64,000 nucleotides of DNA. It comes from Sphingomonas sanxanigenens DSM 19645 = NX02. GTDB taxonomy: Bacteria > Pseudomonadota > Alphaproteobacteria > Sphingomonadales > Sphingomonadaceae. The stretch is taken from the NCBI RefSeq assembly GCF_000512205.2, contig NZ_CP006644.1:992001-1056000 (forward strand). The letters run 5' to 3'. Positions within the stretch are counted from its first letter, which is position 1. Each line of letters begins with the position of its first letter. This document shows, piece after piece, positions 7,889-18,216 of this stretch. The notes under the pieces were generated by a model. The model ran no database searches, had not been told where the DNA came from, and saw only the letters and a list, made by a program, of their open reading frames with translations. Position numbers and translations under genes: made by a program.

Positions 7889-8836
7889 ATGAGCCCCCGC
7901 ATCGCCGTGCTGCTTCCGTGCTACAATGAGGAAGCGGCGATCGCGCAGACCGTGGCCGGCTTCCGCGCCGCGCTGCCCGATGCGCGCATCTATGTGTACG
8001 ACAACAACAGCAGCGACCGCACCGTCGATGTGGCGCGCGCCGCCGGGGCCATCGTCCGCACCGAGCGGATGCAGGGCAAGGGCCATGTCGTGCGCCGCAT
8101 GTTCGCCGACGTCGAGGCGGACGTCTATGTGATGGCCGATGGCGACGCGACCTACGATGCCGCCGCCGCCCCCGCGATGATCGAGCGCCTGTTCGACGAG
8201 CAGCTCGACATGGTCGTCGGCGCCCGCGCCTCCGAGGTGGAGGCGGCGTATCGCCGCGGCCATCGCCTCGGCAACCGCGTGCTCACCGGGCTGCTCGCGC
8301 GGCTTTTCGGGCGCAGCTTCACCGACATCCTCTCGGGCTATCGCGTCTTTTCGCGGCGCTTCGTAAAGAGCTTTCCGGTGCTGTCCTCCGGCTTCGAGAT
8401 CGAGACCGAGATCAGCGTCCACGCGCTCGAACTGCGCATGCCGGTGGGGGAGGTGATCACCGCCTATGCGGCGCGGCCGGACGGCTCCGCCTCCAAGCTG
8501 GCGACCTATCGCGACGGGTGGCGGATCTTCCGGACGATCGGCACGCTGTATCGTATCGAGCGGCCGGTGCTCTATTTCGGCGGGATCGGCGCCGTGCTGG
8601 TGCTGGCGGCGGTGATCCTGGCGCTGCCGCTGCTGTTCACCTGGCTCCAGACCGGGCTGGTTCCCCGCTATCCGACCGCGGTGCTGGCGACCGGCCTTAC
8701 CATCGTCGCCTTCCTCAGTTTCGCCTGCGGCCTCATCCTCGACACGGTGGTGCACGGGCGGCGCGAGATGCGGCGGATCGCCTATCTTTCGCATGCTGCG
8801 CCGGGCGCGGCCGACGCCCGAAGCGAGGCCCCTTGA
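7889..8836 (+). CDS. Family 2 glycosyltransferase with C-terminal membrane segments
   Basis: A 315-residue GT-A glycosyltransferase. RIAVLLPCYNEEAAIAQTVAGF is the classic GT2 opening, the acidic metal site is MADGDATYD, and LSGYRVFSRRFVKSFP is the acceptor-side motif seen in dolichyl-phosphate-mannose-synthase-like enzymes. Two hydrophobic helices near residues 228-250 and 262-285 should anchor it in the inner membrane. It probably transfers a sugar from a nucleotide donor to a lipid carrier or glycan. The start at 7889 has CGGAG upstream. It sits between tig and clpP, an unusual place for a cell-envelope enzyme. Confidence 0.88.
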   Translation: MSPRIAVLLPCYNEEAAIAQTVAGFRAALPDARIYVYDNNSSDRTVDVARAAGAIVRTERMQGKGHVVRRMFADVEADVYVMADGDATYDAAAAPAMIERLFDEQLDMVVGARASEVEAAYRRGHRLGNRVLTGLLARLFGRSFTDILSGYRVFSRRFVKSFPVLSSGFEIETEISVHALELRMPVGEVITAYAARPDGSASKLATYRDGWRIFRTIGTLYRIERPVLYFGGIGAVLVLAAVILALPLLFTWLQTGLVPRYPTAVLATGLTIVAFLSFACGLILDTVVHGRREMRRIAYLSHAAPGAADARSEAP

Positions 8837-8908
8837 AGCCGCCCCGCTTTCACCCGATGTAGGGACACGGCAAAAGGCTTATAAGCGCGACAAAGGATGC
8901 ACTTCCCC

Positions 8909-9559
8909 ATGAATAACCCGTTCGGAAACGGCCAGATTCACGATGCTCTGGTGCCGATCGTCATCGAGCAGTCGAATCGCGGCGAGCGGAGCTTCGACAT
9001 CTATTCGCGCCTGCTGCGTGAGCGGATCATCTTCGTGACCGGCCAGGTCGAGGACCATATGGCCTCGCTGATCACCGCGCAGCTGCTGTTCCTCGAATCG
9101 GAAAATCCGAAGAAGGACATCTACATGTACATCAACTCGCCGGGCGGCGTCGTCACGGCGGGCATGGCGATCCACGACACGATGCAGTATATCCGTCCGC
9201 GCGTCGGCACGGTGTGCATCGGCCAGGCGGCGTCGATGGGCAGCTTCCTGCTCTCCGCCGGTGAGCCGGGCATGCGCGTGGCGCTGACCAACGCGCGGAT
9301 CATGATCCACCAGCCGTCGGGCGGCGCGCAGGGCCAGGCGACCGACATCGAGATCCAGGCGAAGGAGATCCTTCGTATCCGGCACCGCATGAACGAGCTT
9401 TACGCCAAATATACCGGCCAGCCGCTGGACGTGATCGAAAGCTCGATGGAGCGCGACAAGTTCCTGAGCGCCGAGGAAGCGAAGGGCTTCGGCCTGATCG
9501 ACCAGGTGTTCGACAAGCGGCCGACGCCGGCTGAAGAGACGACGCAGGCTGCGGCCTGA
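8909..9559 (+). CDS. clpP: ATP-dependent Clp protease proteolytic subunit
   Basis: The serine peptidase barrel of ClpXP, 216 residues from the ATG at 8909, normal length. The catalytic triad is visible: S109 (GQAASMG), H134 (MIHQP) and D183 (ERDKF). The start at 8909 is preferred because AAAGGA (8892-8897) is 11 nt upstream; the ATG at 8897 overlaps that site. It degrades substrates delivered by ClpX, whose gene begins 181 nt further on. No defect is visible. Confidence 0.96.
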   Translation: MNNPFGNGQIHDALVPIVIEQSNRGERSFDIYSRLLRERIIFVTGQVEDHMASLITAQLLFLESENPKKDIYMYINSPGGVVTAGMAIHDTMQYIRPRVGTVCIGQAASMGSFLLSAGEPGMRVALTNARIMIHQPSGGAQGQATDIEIQAKEILRIRHRMNELYAKYTGQPLDVIESSMERDKFLSAEEAKGFGLIDQVFDKRPTPAEETTQAAA

Positions 9560-9650
9560 TGAGGGCGGCGGTGCGATCGTGGCCGGCCGGGCGGATGCCC
9601 GGAGGCGCGGGCGCGGCGCCGCTCGAATCGGACTGGTATCGGGCCGTGTC

Positions 9651-9672
9651 ATGGCGAAGCAATATTCGCCAT
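9651..9672. repeat. Inverted repeat in the clpP-clpX gap
   Basis: ATGGCGAA (9651-9658) and TTCGCCAT (9665-9672) around GCAATA, a perfect 8-bp arm. It lies 69 nt before the clpX start and is flanked by two GGTATC copies (9636 and 9678). It could be an operator or an RNA hairpin; there is no T-run for a terminator. Confidence 0.4.
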
Positions 9673-9740
9673 TGCCGGTATCAAACTGTGCGGGCTAGGA
9701 TGGGCCTGGACCAGGGGGCGTATTGCCCGGGGATGATGTG

Positions 9741-11012
<1,272 letters not shown>

Positions 11013-11039
11013 GCTGATGATACGGACTGTGTAAGGCTG

Positions 11040-11066
11040 GGGCGGCGCGTGAGCGCCGCCCTTGTC
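11040..11066 (+). terminator. clpX terminator
   Basis: GGGCGGCGC (11040-11048), GTGA loop, GCGCCGCCC (11053-11061), then TTGTC. A 9-bp perfect stem 27 nt after the clpX stop with a short pyrimidine tail; a good intrinsic terminator for such GC-rich DNA. Confidence 0.65.
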
Positions 11067-11126
11067 GTATCGGGCCTTATCGGCCGGGTGCGCCCGGTTC
11101 GCGTTTCACGGGGCGCCAAATGCGCA

Positions 11127-11157
11127 GCGCCCCTCCACCAGGTGGAGGGGCGCCTTT
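11127..11157. terminator. Second hairpin between convergent clpX and TonB receptor
   Basis: GCGCCCCTCCACC (11127-11139) and GGTGGAGGGGCGC (11141-11153) make a near-continuous 13-bp palindrome, followed by CTTTT on the plus strand. It lies 21 nt past the receptor stop and probably ends transcription from both sides. Confidence 0.6.
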
Positions 11158-11177
11158 TCGTCAACAGCCCGTGCGGC

Positions 11178-13481
11178 TCAGAAGCCGCGGCGCAGCGTCA
11201 CGAAGAACTGGCGCGGGGCGCCGATCAGCAGCGTCTGGTTGTCGCCGCTGCCGCCGAAGCCGTTGGAGCCGATCGTCGAGACATAATCCTCGTCGGTAAG
11301 GTTGGTGACGCTCGCCTCGACGCCGAAGCCGTCGAGGAAGCCTTCGCCCTGGAAGGTGTAGCCGATCGCGGCATCCACCAGCACCCGGTCCGGCACCGAC
11401 TGGTCGTTGGTGTAGGTGAAGTAGCGCTTCGACATATAGTTCGCGCCGACGCGGCCCATGAACGCGCCATCGTCATACACCACCTCGCCCTTCAGCATGT
11501 GCTTGGGGCTGTCGACCACGGTCTTGCCCCTGGTCGCGGTCACGATCGAGCCGTCCGCGGCGAGCACGTCGTCGCGATACTCGGACTCGTTGTAGGAATA
11601 GGAGGCGAGCAGCGAGACCGGCGGCAGCGGCTTGTAGAGCGCCGTCACCTCGACGCCATAGTTGCGCACGTCACCCACATTCTGCAGCGTCACCGGGTTG
11701 CCGACGATGCCGGCGCCGCTGGTGAGCGCGAGCAGGCGGTTGGTGAAGTTGACATAATAGCCGGCGACCGACGCCTGGAACGCGCCGGCGCGCAGGCGGC
11801 CGCCGAGCTCATAGGTGTCGGACTTTTCCGGCTTCAGCTCGTCGCGGATGGCATCGAAGCCGGCCTGCGTCGTCGCGAAGGGCGAGAGGCCGACCGCCGC
11901 CGAACCGAAGGCGCGCATGTTCTGCGTGAAGGTGGCGAAGATTTCCGCGCCGCCGATGCTGTAGACCGCACCCACCTGCGGCAGGAACCAGTCGCGCGCC
12001 TCGATGTCGCCCGTCGCCAGGCCGCCCGATACGATCGGCCGCGCGCTGTTGCGCACCTGCAGGCCCTTCCAGCCGCCGCTCAGGGTCAGGTCGCCCAAGG
12101 TCAGCTTGTCCGAGACGTAATACATATAGGTCTCGGTATCGAACTTCACGTCGAACTGGGTCGCGAACGGATCGCTCTGGAACGACTTGGTCTCGCGCGA
12201 CGGCGTCGACTGGTCGGCGAGGCCGTAGAAGCGGCGGGCGTTGCGGAACGCGTTGGATTCGAACCAGCCGCCGAATTCGAGCCGGTTGGGGCCGGTCTCA
12301 TAGGTCACGCGCGCGATCGCGCCGCCGCGGTTCATGTCATATTCGGTGGTGCGGATCGAGATCGGCGCGCCGCCCGGGGTCGGCACATAGGGGGTGAACC
12401 AGATGCCCTGGCCGTGATTGTCATGATAATAGCCGGTCAGCGCGACGCGGAGCTGCTCGGTGAGCTGGCCGTCGAAGGTGACGCCGGCCAGATAATCCTG
12501 GCGCAGGCCGGCGGCGTCGTAATAGGCGTCGTCCACCGTCTGGTAGGGCGACGGGAAGGTCAGCCCAGCGGTCGGAAAGGGCAGCGGCGCGGTGGCCGAA
12601 CCCGCGCGTGTCGCCTGGTTCTGATAGACCTGCGCCATCCGCACCGCGGTCGCCCAGTCGGGGGCGAGGTTGTCGCTGCGATAGCCCAGCCGCTCGATCA
12701 TGCCGAGGCTGAGATCCTGATAATCCTGCTCGCGGCGGTCGGAGAAGTTGAAGAAGCCGGTGATGCTGCTGCCGTCTTCGAATTCCTTCACCAGCTTGGC
12801 GTTCGCCTGGTGCTGGCGCTGCACGCCGTTGCCGCGCCACTTGCCGGCTTCGAGATAGCCATAGCTCAGATAGCCCTTCAGGCCGTTGCCGGTGACGTCG
12901 CCGGTCTCCAGCCGCACGAAGCCGCGATAGGTGTCGTCCGAACCATAGGTGCCCGAGGCGACGATATCGAACTCGTCCGAAGGGTCGCGCGAGGTGAACA
13001 GCAAGGTGCCGCCGAGGTTGGAGACCGAAGCCTCGCCCAGCGCGCCGGCGCCCTGCGCGACGGTGGCGGTGCCGACATTCTCGGAGATGATCGCACGGCT
13101 GATGTGCAGGCCGTTGAAATTGCCGTAGCTCATGTCGCCCAGCGGCACGCCATCGAGGGTGAAGCCGAGCTGGTTCTGGTTGAAGCCGCGCAGCGAGATG
13201 CGGGTCGACCATTCATAGGCGCCGAACGCGTCGGCGGACTGGAAATTCACGCCCGGCAGCTTGTCCAGCGCCTTCAGCGGGCTGGAACCGGCGGTGAGGC
13301 GCGACAGATCGTCGGACGTGACGGTCTGCACCTGGCGGGCCTGGCCGAAGCCGAGGACGACGATATCCTCGCCCTCGTCGACGGCGGGCGCCGGCGCGGT
13401 CTCTTCCTGCGCAAAGGCGGGGGTGGCGAGCACGGCAAGCAGGGTAGCCCCCGCCAGCAGGCGGGCACGACGGAACGACAT
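11178..13481 (-). CDS. TonB-dependent outer membrane receptor
   Basis: A 767-residue TonB-dependent receptor. The ATG at 13481 has AGGGAGA upstream and gives a signal peptide ending TPAFA, followed by a possible TonB box (EDIVVLGF). The plug (about residues 45-170) reads PLKALDKLPGVNFQSADAFG and STRISLRGFNQNQLGFTLDG; the rest is a strand-rich barrel ending in a terminal aromatic strand (FVTLRRGF). The ligand cannot be told from sequence. It is divergent from the phosphodiesterase at 13638, and no regulator gene is adjacent. Confidence 0.93.
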   Translation of the reverse strand: MSFRRARLLAGATLLAVLATPAFAQEETAPAPAVDEGEDIVVLGFGQARQVQTVTSDDLSRLTAGSSPLKALDKLPGVNFQSADAFGAYEWSTRISLRGFNQNQLGFTLDGVPLGDMSYGNFNGLHISRAIISENVGTATVAQGAGALGEASVSNLGGTLLFTSRDPSDEFDIVASGTYGSDDTYRGFVRLETGDVTGNGLKGYLSYGYLEAGKWRGNGVQRQHQANAKLVKEFEDGSSITGFFNFSDRREQDYQDLSLGMIERLGYRSDNLAPDWATAVRMAQVYQNQATRAGSATAPLPFPTAGLTFPSPYQTVDDAYYDAAGLRQDYLAGVTFDGQLTEQLRVALTGYYHDNHGQGIWFTPYVPTPGGAPISIRTTEYDMNRGGAIARVTYETGPNRLEFGGWFESNAFRNARRFYGLADQSTPSRETKSFQSDPFATQFDVKFDTETYMYYVSDKLTLGDLTLSGGWKGLQVRNSARPIVSGGLATGDIEARDWFLPQVGAVYSIGGAEIFATFTQNMRAFGSAAVGLSPFATTQAGFDAIRDELKPEKSDTYELGGRLRAGAFQASVAGYYVNFTNRLLALTSGAGIVGNPVTLQNVGDVRNYGVEVTALYKPLPPVSLLASYSYNESEYRDDVLAADGSIVTATRGKTVVDSPKHMLKGEVVYDDGAFMGRVGANYMSKRYFTYTNDQSVPDRVLVDAAIGYTFQGEGFLDGFGVEASVTNLTDEDYVSTIGSNGFGGSGDNQTLLIGAPRQFFVTLRRGF

Positions 13482-13637
13482 TGGATTCTCCCTGGATATT
13501 GGCTCTCTATGGCCAGCGCGCCCGTGTGGGCGTGCACGCTTGCAGCGCGATGACGGTTCGAAGGCGTAACGATGACAGCTCGACAGGCGGCCCATCGGCA
13601 TCGTCGAACTGCAACATGCGTCTGCGAGAGGGCGGGA

Positions 13638-14762
13638 ATGACGGATGATCGGGATGGCAGGGCGATGGGATATCGGCGGCGCGACGCATTGCGCACGGCG
13701 GCGGGGCTGGCGGCGGGGGCGACGGTGGCGGGTCCGCTGAGCGTGGCGGTCGGGGCCGAGGCGTCCGCCCGGCCGCTGCTGTTCGCGCATCGCGGCGCCT
13801 CGGCGCTCCGCCCCGAACATACGCTGGCGGCCTATGCCAAGGCGATCGCCGACGGCGCCGGCTATATCGAGCCCGATCTCGTCGCCACGCGCGATGGCGT
13901 GCTGGTGGTGCGGCACGAGAACAATATCGCCGACACGACCGACGTGGCGTCGCGCGCGGCGTTCGCCGGCCGCCGCACCACCAAGACGATCGACGGCGTC
14001 CGCCAGCAAGGCTGGTTCACCGAGGATTTCACGCTCGCGGAGTTGAAGACGCTGCGCGCCACCGAGCGGCTCGGCGCGGTGCGCCCCGAGAGCCGCGGCT
14101 TCGACGGCCAATTCCAGATCGTCACCTTCGAGGAGATGATCGACTTCGCCGCCGCCGAGGCCGCGGCGCGCGGGCGCCTCATCGGCCTCGTCCCCGAACT
14201 CAAGCATTCCACCTATTTCGCCGGCATCGGCCTGAGGCTGGAGGATCGTTTCCTCGCTGTGCTCGAGGCGCATCGCTATACGCAGCGCGCGCCGCTGGTG
14301 ATCCAGTCGTTCGAGGTCGGCAATCTGCGCACTCTGCGCGGCAAGCTCGGTCGCCCGGCGAATGTCACGCTGCTGCAACTGCTCGACGAGGATGCCGCGA
14401 AGCCCGGCGACGGCGCCGTGCCCGACTATGCCGCGATGATGACCCCCGCGGGCCTCGCCGCGATCGCGCGCTATGCCGACGCGATCGGCCCCTGGACGCG
14501 CAGCATCATCCCGCTCGGCCCCGACGGGCGCCTCGCCGCCGCGCGCCCGCTGGTCGAGGATGCACACCGCGCCGGCCTGAAAGTGCTGCCTTACACCTTC
14601 CGCCCCGAAAACCGTTTCCTCGCCGCCGACTTCCGCGACAAGGCCGGCGATGACGCGCGCAACGAGGCCGGCTCGATCGCCGAGATCCGCCGCTATCTGG
14701 CAACGGGGATCGACGGCTTCTTCACCGACGATCCGGCGGTGGGACTGAAGGCGCTGGGATAG
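13638..14762 (+). CDS. Exported glycerophosphodiester phosphodiesterase
   Basis: A 374-residue GlpQ-type enzyme that cleaves glycerophosphodiesters to glycerol 3-phosphate and an alcohol. The catalytic set is visible: FAHRGASALRPEHTLAAY (HR and E), YIEPDLVATRDG (ExD) and VVRHE. It begins with a twin-arginine-like leader (YRRRDALRTAAGLAAGATVAG), so it may use the Tat pathway to the periplasm. The start at 13638 has GAGAGGGCGG before it; 13665 is an alternative that keeps the arginines. It may serve phosphate scavenging from lipid head groups. Confidence 0.9.
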   Translation: MTDDRDGRAMGYRRRDALRTAAGLAAGATVAGPLSVAVGAEASARPLLFAHRGASALRPEHTLAAYAKAIADGAGYIEPDLVATRDGVLVVRHENNIADTTDVASRAAFAGRRTTKTIDGVRQQGWFTEDFTLAELKTLRATERLGAVRPESRGFDGQFQIVTFEEMIDFAAAEAAARGRLIGLVPELKHSTYFAGIGLRLEDRFLAVLEAHRYTQRAPLVIQSFEVGNLRTLRGKLGRPANVTLLQLLDEDAAKPGDGAVPDYAAMMTPAGLAAIARYADAIGPWTRSIIPLGPDGRLAAARPLVEDAHRAGLKVLPYTFRPENRFLAADFRDKAGDDARNEAGSIAEIRRYLATGIDGFFTDDPAVGLKALG

Positions 14763-14778
14763 GTGCGCGGCCTTTGTC

Positions 14779-14805
14779 CCTCCCCGACGCTGCGCGCCGG
14801 GGAGG
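14779..14805. repeat. Dispersed CTCCCCG palindrome
   Basis: CCTCCCCG (14779-14786) and CGGGGAGG (14798-14805) around 11 nt, 17 nt past the phosphodiesterase stop. One of several copies in the window; it may act as its terminator. Confidence 0.5.
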
Positions 14806-14909
14806 AAAAGCGACGCCCTCTCCCCTGAACCAACCCTGCCGCTACGCGTTCAGGCGGTGGGGCAATGGGCGGCGATCTTCGTCGGCGGCCTTGATGTAAG
14901 GACCGCTGG

Positions 14910-16790
14910 ATGGAAGCCACCGCCCCGGACGTGCGGCGCAGGAACTGGCGCAAGATCGCGACCTGCTCTGCCGCCGTCGTGGCGATCCTGCTGCTCATCG
15001 CTTTCCTGGCGCTTGCCATGTTTCCCTGGGGGCTGCTCAAAGGCGTTGCCGAGCGGCGGTTGAGCGACCGCATCGGCAAGCCGGTGACGATCGGTGCGCT
15101 CTCCCGCGAGGGCTTCTTTTCGTTTCATCCGACCTTGCGCCTTGGCGACATCCGCGTGCCCCAGCCCGCGCGGGTGCCGCGGGCGGCGGGTCTTGGGGAT
15201 CTGGCGCGGATCGGTGCGGTGCGGATGCGGGTCTCGATCCCGGCGCTGATCATGGGCGGGTCGGCGGTCGAGACGCTCGAACTCAGCGGCGCCCGCATCG
15301 ACCTCTATCGCGCGGCGGACGGCTGGAGCAACTGGTCGGGCGCGCCGGACAGGCGGGATGGTTCGGCATCGCGCTCGGCGCTGCGGACCCTGATCGTGCG
15401 CGACAGCCGCCTGCGCTATCATGACGACAAGCAGAACCGGCGGTTCGATGCCGCGGTCGCGGTCGATGGCCGCGGGCTGCGGATGTCGGGCACCGGTGCG
15501 GTACACGGCCATGCGGTGACCGTCGCCGCCCGCGGCGCGCCGATCCTCGATCATCCCGATGGCAAGGCCTGGCCCTTCTCAGCCGCGATCGAGGGCAAGG
15601 CGGTGGGCGCCACGCTGAAGGGCACGATGCCTGCGCCGCTCGATGTCGCGCACCTGCGCGGGCATGCGACGGGGCACGCGATCGATCTCGAGGTGCTCGA
15701 CGCGATCATCGAGGCCGGGCTGCCGGCGACGCAGCCGGTGACGATCTCCGCCGATGTCGTGCGCGACGGGCGCGACTGGACGATCACCACGCTCGACGGC
15801 CGCATCGGCCGGTCCGATATCGCCGGCCATGCGACCGTGCTCAAGCGCAACGGTCGCACCCGGATCGATGGCGTCGTGCGGGCGCGGCGGTTCGACTTCG
15901 ACGATCTTTCCTCCGACGAGGGGCGCCGGGCAGCCGCCGCCAAGCGCCGCCGCTTCGGCGAGCGGCTGATTCCCGACACCGCGATCGACCTTGCGCGCCT
16001 CGCCCGCACCGACGGCAAGCTCAGCCTGCACGCCGATCGACTGCTGTGGCCGGGATCCTCGCCGTTCCGCTCGCTCGACCTCGAACTCATGCTCGACCGC
16101 AGCCGGCTGACGCTCGATCCGGTCCGGATGGGGCTCGATCACGGCACATTGTCGGGTAGGCTGGTGGTCGATCAGCGGCAGGGCGGGCCGGTGCTCGCGG
16201 TCGATGTGCGGCTGGCGGACGCGCGGCTGATCGATTTCGTGCCGGATACCGGCGCCGATGGCCATCTGATCGGGCGGATCCGGCTCGCCGGCCCCGGCGT
16301 CACCGTGCGGCAGGCGATCGGCCGGTCGCGCGGGTCGGTGGCGCTGGTCGCGACCGACGGTACCCTGCCGGCGCGCACCGCCTCGCTGCTGGGGCAGGAT
16401 ATCGTCAAGGGGGTCACCGTCGATGAAGGCAAGCAGGCGGTGCTGCGCTGTCTCATCATCCGGCTGAACGTGGCGGGCGGGGTGGCGCGGCCCGACCCGC
16501 TGCTGATCGACACCTCCCGCGCGCTGACCCGCGCCGGCGGCAGCATCAACCTTGCCGACGAGCGGCTGATGCTCGAACTGCGGGGGCTGCCCAAGGCGCG
16601 CGCTTTCCTGCGGCTGCAGGGGGCCGTGCCGATCCGCGGCACGATCAAGGCGCCCGACGTTCAGATCCCGGCGGAGGCGAAATCGGCCAGGGGCATATTG
16701 AAGATGATCGGCCGCGCGATCGGCGGCAAGGACCGGGAACTGGCACAGGATGCGGACTGCGCGGCGCTGACCCGCGCGACGATGCGCTAG
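14910..16790 (+). CDS. AsmA-family inner membrane protein
   Basis: A 626-residue AsmA-type protein. One transmembrane helix near residues 20-45 (CSAAVVAILLLIAFLALAMF) is followed directly by LLKGVAERRLSDRIGKPVTIGALSREGFFSFHPTLRLGDIRV, the typical start of AsmA/TamB-like chorein-N proteins. The long repeated-strand periplasmic part ends with an AsmA C-terminal block (TRAGGSINLADERLMLELRGLPK). The family bridges inner and outer membranes and is tied to phospholipid transport. It stands between a phosphodiesterase and a BNR protein, all plus strand but with separate gaps. Confidence 0.85.
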   Translation: MEATAPDVRRRNWRKIATCSAAVVAILLLIAFLALAMFPWGLLKGVAERRLSDRIGKPVTIGALSREGFFSFHPTLRLGDIRVPQPARVPRAAGLGDLARIGAVRMRVSIPALIMGGSAVETLELSGARIDLYRAADGWSNWSGAPDRRDGSASRSALRTLIVRDSRLRYHDDKQNRRFDAAVAVDGRGLRMSGTGAVHGHAVTVAARGAPILDHPDGKAWPFSAAIEGKAVGATLKGTMPAPLDVAHLRGHATGHAIDLEVLDAIIEAGLPATQPVTISADVVRDGRDWTITTLDGRIGRSDIAGHATVLKRNGRTRIDGVVRARRFDFDDLSSDEGRRAAAAKRRRFGERLIPDTAIDLARLARTDGKLSLHADRLLWPGSSPFRSLDLELMLDRSRLTLDPVRMGLDHGTLSGRLVVDQRQGGPVLAVDVRLADARLIDFVPDTGADGHLIGRIRLAGPGVTVRQAIGRSRGSVALVATDGTLPARTASLLGQDIVKGVTVDEGKQAVLRCLIIRLNVAGGVARPDPLLIDTSRALTRAGGSINLADERLMLELRGLPKARAFLRLQGAVPIRGTIKAPDVQIPAEAKSARGILKMIGRAIGGKDRELAQDADCAALTRATMR

Positions 16791-16851
16791 GGAAGGGGGG
16801 AGAGCGGCCACGGCTTTGCATCCCCCACCGGCACCCCCTACGCTCCCGCAT

Positions 16852-18192
16852 ATGCTGTTCCGCCTCGCTGTCGCCGTCGCCCTCTTCACCGCGACGCTCA
16901 CCGCACCCCTCGCCGCGCAGGCCGCCGACGGCTGCGGCGCCGAAGCCGCACCCGCGCGCGGCGCGACCGTTTCCGCGATCGACCGCGTCTGGTCCGGCCA
17001 TGCCGCGCGTTTCGCGCTGGTCGTCACGGATACGCGCATCTTCGTCGGTTATTATGATGCCAACCGGCAGCTCAGCATCGCGGCGCGCCCGCGCGACGCC
17101 GATGACTGGACCTACCACAAGGTCGACAGCTGGCTGGGGTGGGACAGCCATAATTCGATCGCGATGGCGGTGGACGAGGCCGGCCAGCTCCATGTCGTCG
17201 GCAATCTCCACCGCGATCCGCTGGTCTATTTCCGCACCACCGGCGCGGGTGACGTCCGCACATTGCGCCGCGAGGCGGTGATGGTGGATGCCGCGCGCGA
17301 ACGGCGGATGACCTATCCGATCTTCCTGCGCGATGCCGAACGCCGGCTGATCCTGAAATATCGCGACGGCGGCAGCGGCAACGGCAATGAGATCTACAAT
17401 GTCTATGACGCCGCCGCGGCGCGCTGGCGCCCCTTGCTGCAGACGCCGCTGACCGACGGCGAGGGCAAGCGCAACGCCTATTTCATGGGGCCGGTATCCG
17501 GGCCCGATGGCCGTTTCCACATCGCCTGGGTGTGGCGCGACACGCCGATGGCGGAGACCAACCATGATCTCTCCTACGCACGCAGCACCGATCTCGTGCA
17601 TTGGGAACGGTCCGACGGGCGGCCGCTGGCGCTGCCGATCCGGCTCGACGCGGCGGAGATCGTCGATCCGGTGCCGGTGAAGGGCGGCATGATCAACAAC
17701 AACACCGTCATCGGCTTCGATCCGGCCGGGCGGGTGATGATCAGCTATCACAAGTTCGACGCCGCCGGAGACACGCAGATCCACGTCGCCCGGCGCGATG
17801 CGAAGGGCTGGACGCGCGCCCGGGTCAGCGACTGGAAGGGGTTCCGCTGGGATTTCGGCGGCGGCGGTTCGCTCGACAGCCGGCTGGTCGTGGAAGGTGC
17901 GCGGCCGGTGGGCAAGGACCGCATCTGCGTGCCGGTGATCCGCGACGGCAGGCGCATCGACTTCCTGCTCGATGCCGCCACGCTCGAGCGCGTCGCCGAG
18001 CTGCCGGGGCAGGCGATGGCGGAACGTCTCGCCGGGCGGGTGGCGGTGCCGGCGGGAATGCAGCTCAACAGCGTCGAGGATCCCGGCGGCAGCGGCATCC
18101 TCCTCGCCTGGCCGACGCGCCCGCCTCACCGCGATCTGCCCAGCGAGGACATTCCGGAGCCGACCGTGCTGCGGCTGCTGGTGCCACGCTGA
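16852..18192 (+). CDS. Secreted BNR-repeat (BNR_4-like) protein, possible polysaccharide lyase
   Basis: A 446-residue exported protein. The ATG at 16852 gives a signal peptide ending at PLAAQA. The remainder fits a seven-bladed beta-propeller of the BNR_4 family: WTYHKVDSWLGWDSHNSIAMAVDEAGQLHVVGNLH, then GPDGRFHIAWVWRDTPMAETNHDLSYARS and MINNNTVIGFDPAGRVMISYHKFD. Some members of this fold are lyases acting on acidic polysaccharides such as ulvan, so a glycan-degrading or glycan-binding role is plausible; catalytic residues cannot be assigned here. No adjacent sugar-transport genes support a full utilisation locus. Confidence 0.75.
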   Translation: MLFRLAVAVALFTATLTAPLAAQAADGCGAEAAPARGATVSAIDRVWSGHAARFALVVTDTRIFVGYYDANRQLSIAARPRDADDWTYHKVDSWLGWDSHNSIAMAVDEAGQLHVVGNLHRDPLVYFRTTGAGDVRTLRREAVMVDAARERRMTYPIFLRDAERRLILKYRDGGSGNGNEIYNVYDAAAARWRPLLQTPLTDGEGKRNAYFMGPVSGPDGRFHIAWVWRDTPMAETNHDLSYARSTDLVHWERSDGRPLALPIRLDAAEIVDPVPVKGGMINNNTVIGFDPAGRVMISYHKFDAAGDTQIHVARRDAKGWTRARVSDWKGFRWDFGGGGSLDSRLVVEGARPVGKDRICVPVIRDGRRIDFLLDAATLERVAELPGQAMAERLAGRVAVPAGMQLNSVEDPGGSGILLAWPTRPPHRDLPSEDIPEPTVLRLLVPR

Positions 18193-18216
18193 GGCGGCAC
18201 CGGGCTGCCCTTCGCC

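Noticed and set aside
6053-8794. A very long open frame (over 900 codons) on the minus strand opposite tig and the glycosyltransferase
   Set aside because: It is antisense to two clear genes, has a low-complexity His/Arg/Gly/Leu composition and no family motif; this is the usual effect of high third-position GC.
11049-13553. An 834-codon plus-strand frame opposite the TonB receptor
   Set aside because: Arginine/alanine-rich shadow of the receptor gene with no motif; the receptor on the minus strand has a signal peptide, ribosome site and plug.
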